This document shows, in pieces, positions 60,501 through 64,000 of a stretch of DNA of 64,000 nt. The stretch lies in NCBI GenBank assembly GCA_001414485.1, contig LLEY01000129.1, positions 1 through 64,000 of the forward strand, given 5' to 3'. The notes below the pieces were generated by a model. The model did no database searches and was not told the DNA's origin. It saw only the letters and a program-made list of their open reading frames with translations. Both the position numbers and the translations under genes were made by a program. Every line of letters begins with the position of its first letter. Position 1 is the stretch's first letter. The DNA comes from Calycina herbarum. Lineage: Eukaryota > Ascomycota > Leotiomycetes > Helotiales > Pezizellaceae.

Positions 60501-63143
60501 AGCTAGTATGTTATAAAGTCTAAATAGTATAACTATATATTTATAAAGGCCTAATAGTAAGGTAAATACTATCTTCTATTCGTCTCTGGTTTTTATTTAT
60601 ATAAGTCTATAAGCGTTTTATTAATCTAATTTCATAAATCGTACTACCTTATCTAACTTATCTTATAAGTATTAGCTAGGTAGTAGCGGATAAGCGTTCT
60701 TAACTATAGCGTGATTTATTTCTTAGTAATTAATATATACTCTTCTATCTAGATCGTCTTTTTTCTTAATAATAAATATATTCGAGGTAATTAGTAACTT
60801 AGACCTTCTAATATATCTCTTCTTAATACCTTCCTTTATATAACTTTCTATCCTTTATAGGCTTTTCTAGTTATATAACTAAAGCTTCTACTTTAAGAGG
60901 TAATAACCCTCTTTTAATTTAATCTTATAATCTTATAAGTAATGTTCTAGTAAAGCTTACAAGTCTTCTAGGTTTTTAAACAAAGCCTTAAATTCTCTAT
61001 ACTATATAGGTATTTCTTTATTAGCTTCTTTACTAACCTATAGAGGACCCTAGGTAAGGTGTTCTAGTATCTTAGAAGAGGTGGCGCTAACCTCGTTCTA
61101 GCCTTATAGTTATAATTATAATCCTATGTAATTATATTAACTAAAGGTTATTATTTAGGCTTTCTAATTAATACCTAGATTATATTCCTAAATCTATAGT
61201 ATACTAAGTATTACTTCTTTATTTCCTATTTTAATAATATTGAATTATATATCTAAATAGTGTCTTTTAATATTAACCTTTATTAGAATAGTTTACTAAT
61301 TAATAATCCCGTTCTAGTAGGTAATATCTATTCCGTCGACTACTTCTAAGTAGTATAGTTTTATATTTTTAATTAGAATGTTTAGCTTCTTTAAAGCTGT
61401 TAGAGAGAGGAAATTACTTATTACTCCTAAGTTAATTATAACTCGAAGTTCCTTTCCCTTTATCTTTATAGTTATAATTAACTAACTTTCTTTAGAAGTA
61501 GCGCTTAGCTCTCTAACTGTTAGTTAGTAGAGTTCTTTCTATACTAACTCCGTTTCTTAGTCTATATTATATTTATTTATCTCTTAAAAGATTATACTAA
61601 ATAGTTTTCTACTTCTCGTTTCCTAAAATATTACTCTAACTTTTCCGACTAAAGCAACTATAGTATACTAGCCTCCTATTTCTAATATATTTTCCTTATT
61701 ATCAAGTAGTATATCTAAAAAACTAGGTTTAGAGTATTCTATAAAGTTATTAGGCCTCTACTATTACTATAAGCTAGTTTCTTTCTAAAGATCTACGACT
61801 ATCTAAATATCTTCTATCTTAGACGTTCTAGATAGCTTACTAGATACTACTTATTCTAGTCTAGGTTCTTTAAATTTAATAGTTTCCCTTCTAGTAATAA
61901 GGCTTACTAATGTTATTCTGTCCTACTTATTCTAAACTATTTTATAAGTAGTTAAAATAGTAGAGTTAATTCCTTAAGTAGAATATAAGCTCTAGAAATT
62001 AGGTTTCTATTATTCTATATATACTTATCTATTCCCTTTCTTAAAGATTCTAATAAATACCTATATCTTACCTTATTTAGACTTATATATTCTTAGATTT
62101 ATTTCTAATAAATTAGATTCTAATTCTAATAACTCTAATAAACTTATTAATAGTAGTAATTTATATTCTACTTAAAAAGAGAATCTATATTCTATTTCTA
62201 ATCATATATTATAATACTCTTTAAGAAGTGGATTCCTACTATTATTAGTATCTTATACCTTACTATCTTAGAGTTCGATTCCTTTATTTAGCTATAAGTA
62301 TATAACGCTTGTTAATAGTTCTAAGGTATCTATTTCAATCTATATACTATATTCTCTAGCCTCGAGTTCTTCGTTTATAAGTTCTATTCTTTTTAGTAAA
62401 GCTACTTCTTTTTAGATAGTAGCGTTCGCTTATTTCCCTTTAAAGTCTTTCTTCTTACTATACTTATTTACTCTATAGCTAGAGAGGCTATAGTTATAAT
62501 ATAAGTTCTACTTACGACGACGATCTCGCTCTTTCTAGGAAAGTCCTTTCTTTAGTAGGTTTCTTTCTTAAGTTCCTTTTCCTAGAACCTAACGCTTCTA
62601 AGTAACGTTAACTTCTATAGGATCTCTATAGTCTTTTCTTCTATCTTTTCTTTAATATCGATGTCTATAACTACTCTTTTTCTCTAGACTCTTCTTATAA
62701 TTCCGATTATTAATTTTAATCGTATTATTAGTTAACTTGTCGAGTATATCTAGGAAGTTATCCCTAGCTAGTTTATCCTTAATACTGTCCTTTAATCCTC
62801 TATAATACTGCTTATATAAGGCTTTATCGTTCTAGCTAAGACATATAAAGTATTATTAGAATATTAACGTGTATTTAGCTACTAACCTCTTTTATTAGAG
62901 GCTGTATAGAGCCTATACCGCCTTCTTTTTTAAATCTACATCTGTAAACGCCTAGTTAATCCCTTTCTTAAATCTAGTAACGGTTAAAAACAATCCTTAA
63001 ATACTTTTACTTATAAGGTTTAATACTCTTTTATTTAATATTTTATTCTTCTAAAAATCCTCTAAATATAGCTCTATCTAGTTATATACTACTCTCTTAA
63101 GACGGGTAGTAAGCTATATAACTTAATTAGTTTTATAAGTAAA

Positions 63144-63335
63144 CTATACTAAGTAAAAGTTTAAGTATATTAAAGCTTTTATAATAAACTTAGTAAGTTT
63201 CTCTAAGAAGCTGTTAAATGTTTTAGGTACTAGCAATTTCACTTCCTCTCTAATAGTCGTAACTAGTACTGCCGGTATTATTAGTACTAGAGGTAGTATA
63301 GGGGTTAAACTCGAGGATAGCGTAGTTTTCGACAT
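63144..63335 (-). pseudogene. N-terminal gag frame of element C
   Basis: 63 open codons from ATG 63335: M-S-K-T-T-L-S, then a Pro/Leu/Val-rich stretch, then K-L-L-V-P-K-T-F-N-S-F-L-E-K-L-T-K-F. This matches the usual gag start (xLPxPxxFxGxxxKLxxFL). The stop at 63144-63146 is a TAG-type loss, and gag-like sequence continues beyond it. The start lies about 35 bp from the LTR. Same gag type as element B. Confidence 0.65.
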
Positions 63336-63369
63336 AGTATTAGTAGTACTTCTAAGTAGGTACTTAAAG

Positions 63370-63506
63370 TGTAATAAAACTTAAACGAACTAAACAAAGG
63401 TAACTAAGTCTTATAAGTTAGTATATAGATAAGAAGTATAAACACGATAGATTATTTACTTAGAAGTGAACTCGTTACTTATATTAAAGATATTAAATAA
63501 GATAAT
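63370..63506 (-). repeat. 5' LTR of element C, interrupted
   Basis: Begins TGTAATAAAACTTAAACG; 137 bp are present before element G starts inside the word GATAAT. The remainder lies outside the window. Confidence 0.8.
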
Positions 63507-63836
63507 TATTATAGACCTGGCCACCGCCGAGCACGTGACTCGCGTACGGCTGCTCGCCGGCGTTCGCAAAGCCCTGCTATTCCTAGCCTAGCCTAGAACT
63601 ATTCCTACCTAGGCTAGGAACTATTTCTATAAACGGATCGACATTCTTATAACTTATCGATTCCTTAGCTATCTCTATATTATAGGACCTCTAGAAGTCT
63701 CCTCTTTCCTTCTCTTCTCTTCTATAGCTTTAGATCTTTAATTAAACTACCTCTTACTTCTCTGATTATCTACTATACCTATATATACTATAGATAAGGA
63801 TAACTACTAGAGGGCTAGCAGATTAGGTTTGTTATA
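63507..63836. repeat. LTR of element G
   Basis: 330 bp, TATTATAGACC (from TGTTACGGACC) to TTTGTTATA. It shares the GC-rich 50-bp patch with the solo copy. Confidence 0.85.
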
Positions 63837-64000
63837 TTATCTAAAGCTCCCTTCTTCTCTCTATTTACTACTGCTCCTAGGAAGGATTAGAATATCTGTT
63901 ACGATTCTAATACGACACCTACGGTCTATATAGACCGCCCGTAGATACTACTAGCGCCTTATATAGCCCTGCGTACCCGCGCCTACTACCGCGTACAAGA
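63507..64000. mobile_element. LTR element G, left end only
   Basis: A 330-bp LTR (63507-63836) near-identical to the solo LTR at 6654-6982, followed by different sequence and not by a target duplication. It is therefore the end of a fuller element that continues past the window. The internal part keeps GC-rich stretches (63930-64000). No domain can be called in the 160 bp visible, so superfamily and orientation are unknown. Confidence 0.7.

Larger units (their letters stand above)
57081..63506 (-). mobile_element. Gypsy LTR retrotransposon C, nearly complete
   Basis: 3' LTR 57081-57536, polypurine tract beside it (minus strand reads AAGAAGGGGATAG), integrase C-terminal module near 58500-58562, RT box reading Y-L-N-N near 60430, protease near 61330-61450, gag to 63335, and the start of the 5' LTR at 63370, which is cut by element G. 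It is less mutated than A, E and F: more CpG/TpG/CpA survive and a 63-codon gag frame is still open. Confidence 0.8.

Noticed and set aside
33508..64000. AT-rich block as a centromere
   Set aside because: AT-richness and nested RIP-mutated repeats occur in fungal centromeres but also in ordinary heterochromatin. Nothing in the sequence alone discriminates between them.

Overview
The window looks like nuclear DNA of a filamentous ascomycete (Pezizomycotina). It is a gene island of ordinary base composition, about 15.2-33.5 kb, between two strongly AT-rich blocks (1-15.1 kb and 33.5-64 kb) built from nested, mutated transposons. The assignment rests on three things: short introns with GTAAGT/GTATNN donors and CTAAC or CTAAT branch sites just before AG; the protein families present (DUF7580, C2H2-ankyrin, 2EXR, filamentous-fungal dual-specificity phosphatase); and a repeat-induced point mutation (RIP) signature in the arms, where CpA and TpG are almost absent and TpA is in excess. 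I cannot name the genus.

Left arm (1-15.1 kb). All Gypsy-type LTR retrotransposons here run on the minus strand. Element A (623-8109, 460-bp LTRs, 5-bp target duplication TATCT) sits inside an older relative, B (1-622 plus 8115-10566). A itself carries a solo LTR of another family (6654-6982, duplication TTCCT). To the right lie a mutated coiled-coil reading frame and a Fot/pogo-like DNA transposon (11164-14981). That transposon was split by a 2.7-kb LTR element (11523-14209, duplication GTACG) in which I can see only a gag-like frame.

Gene island. The left half is decayed: a Rossmann-like fragment, a protein kinase relic, unrecognised fragments, a DUF7580 gene with nonsense and frame lesions (20708-22639) and, divergently 120 bp away, a C2H2 zinc-finger/ankyrin/IQ gene with several nonsense codons (22760-25764). 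Most of these nonsense codons are what CpA to TpA (or TpG to TpA) change would give, so RIP may have reached these multicopy gene families. The right half holds two apparently intact minus-strand genes: a single-exon dual-specificity phosphatase (27298-29676) and a four-exon 2EXR-domain gene (31996-33398). A MITE-like inverted-repeat element (31451-31658) lies between them.

Right arm (33.5-64 kb). In order: unidentified AT-rich DNA; a leader plus N-terminal codons of an unknown element (34078-34835); Gypsy element E (34836-46800); the 5' part of element F (46801-54467); a plus-strand Gypsy fragment of a different lineage (54468-55685); a truncated Fot-like copy; Gypsy element C (57081-63506); and the start of an LTR element G that belongs to the same family as the solo LTR in A. 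Fot/pogo-like transposons are inserted throughout at TA duplications.

The most notable pattern is that six Fot/pogo-like copies, of at least four sequence types, share an ACGT or near-ACGT terminus followed by tandem 17-bp iterons whose sequence is type-specific. Three copies (about 1.1 kb net) have lost the catalytic core but keep both ends.
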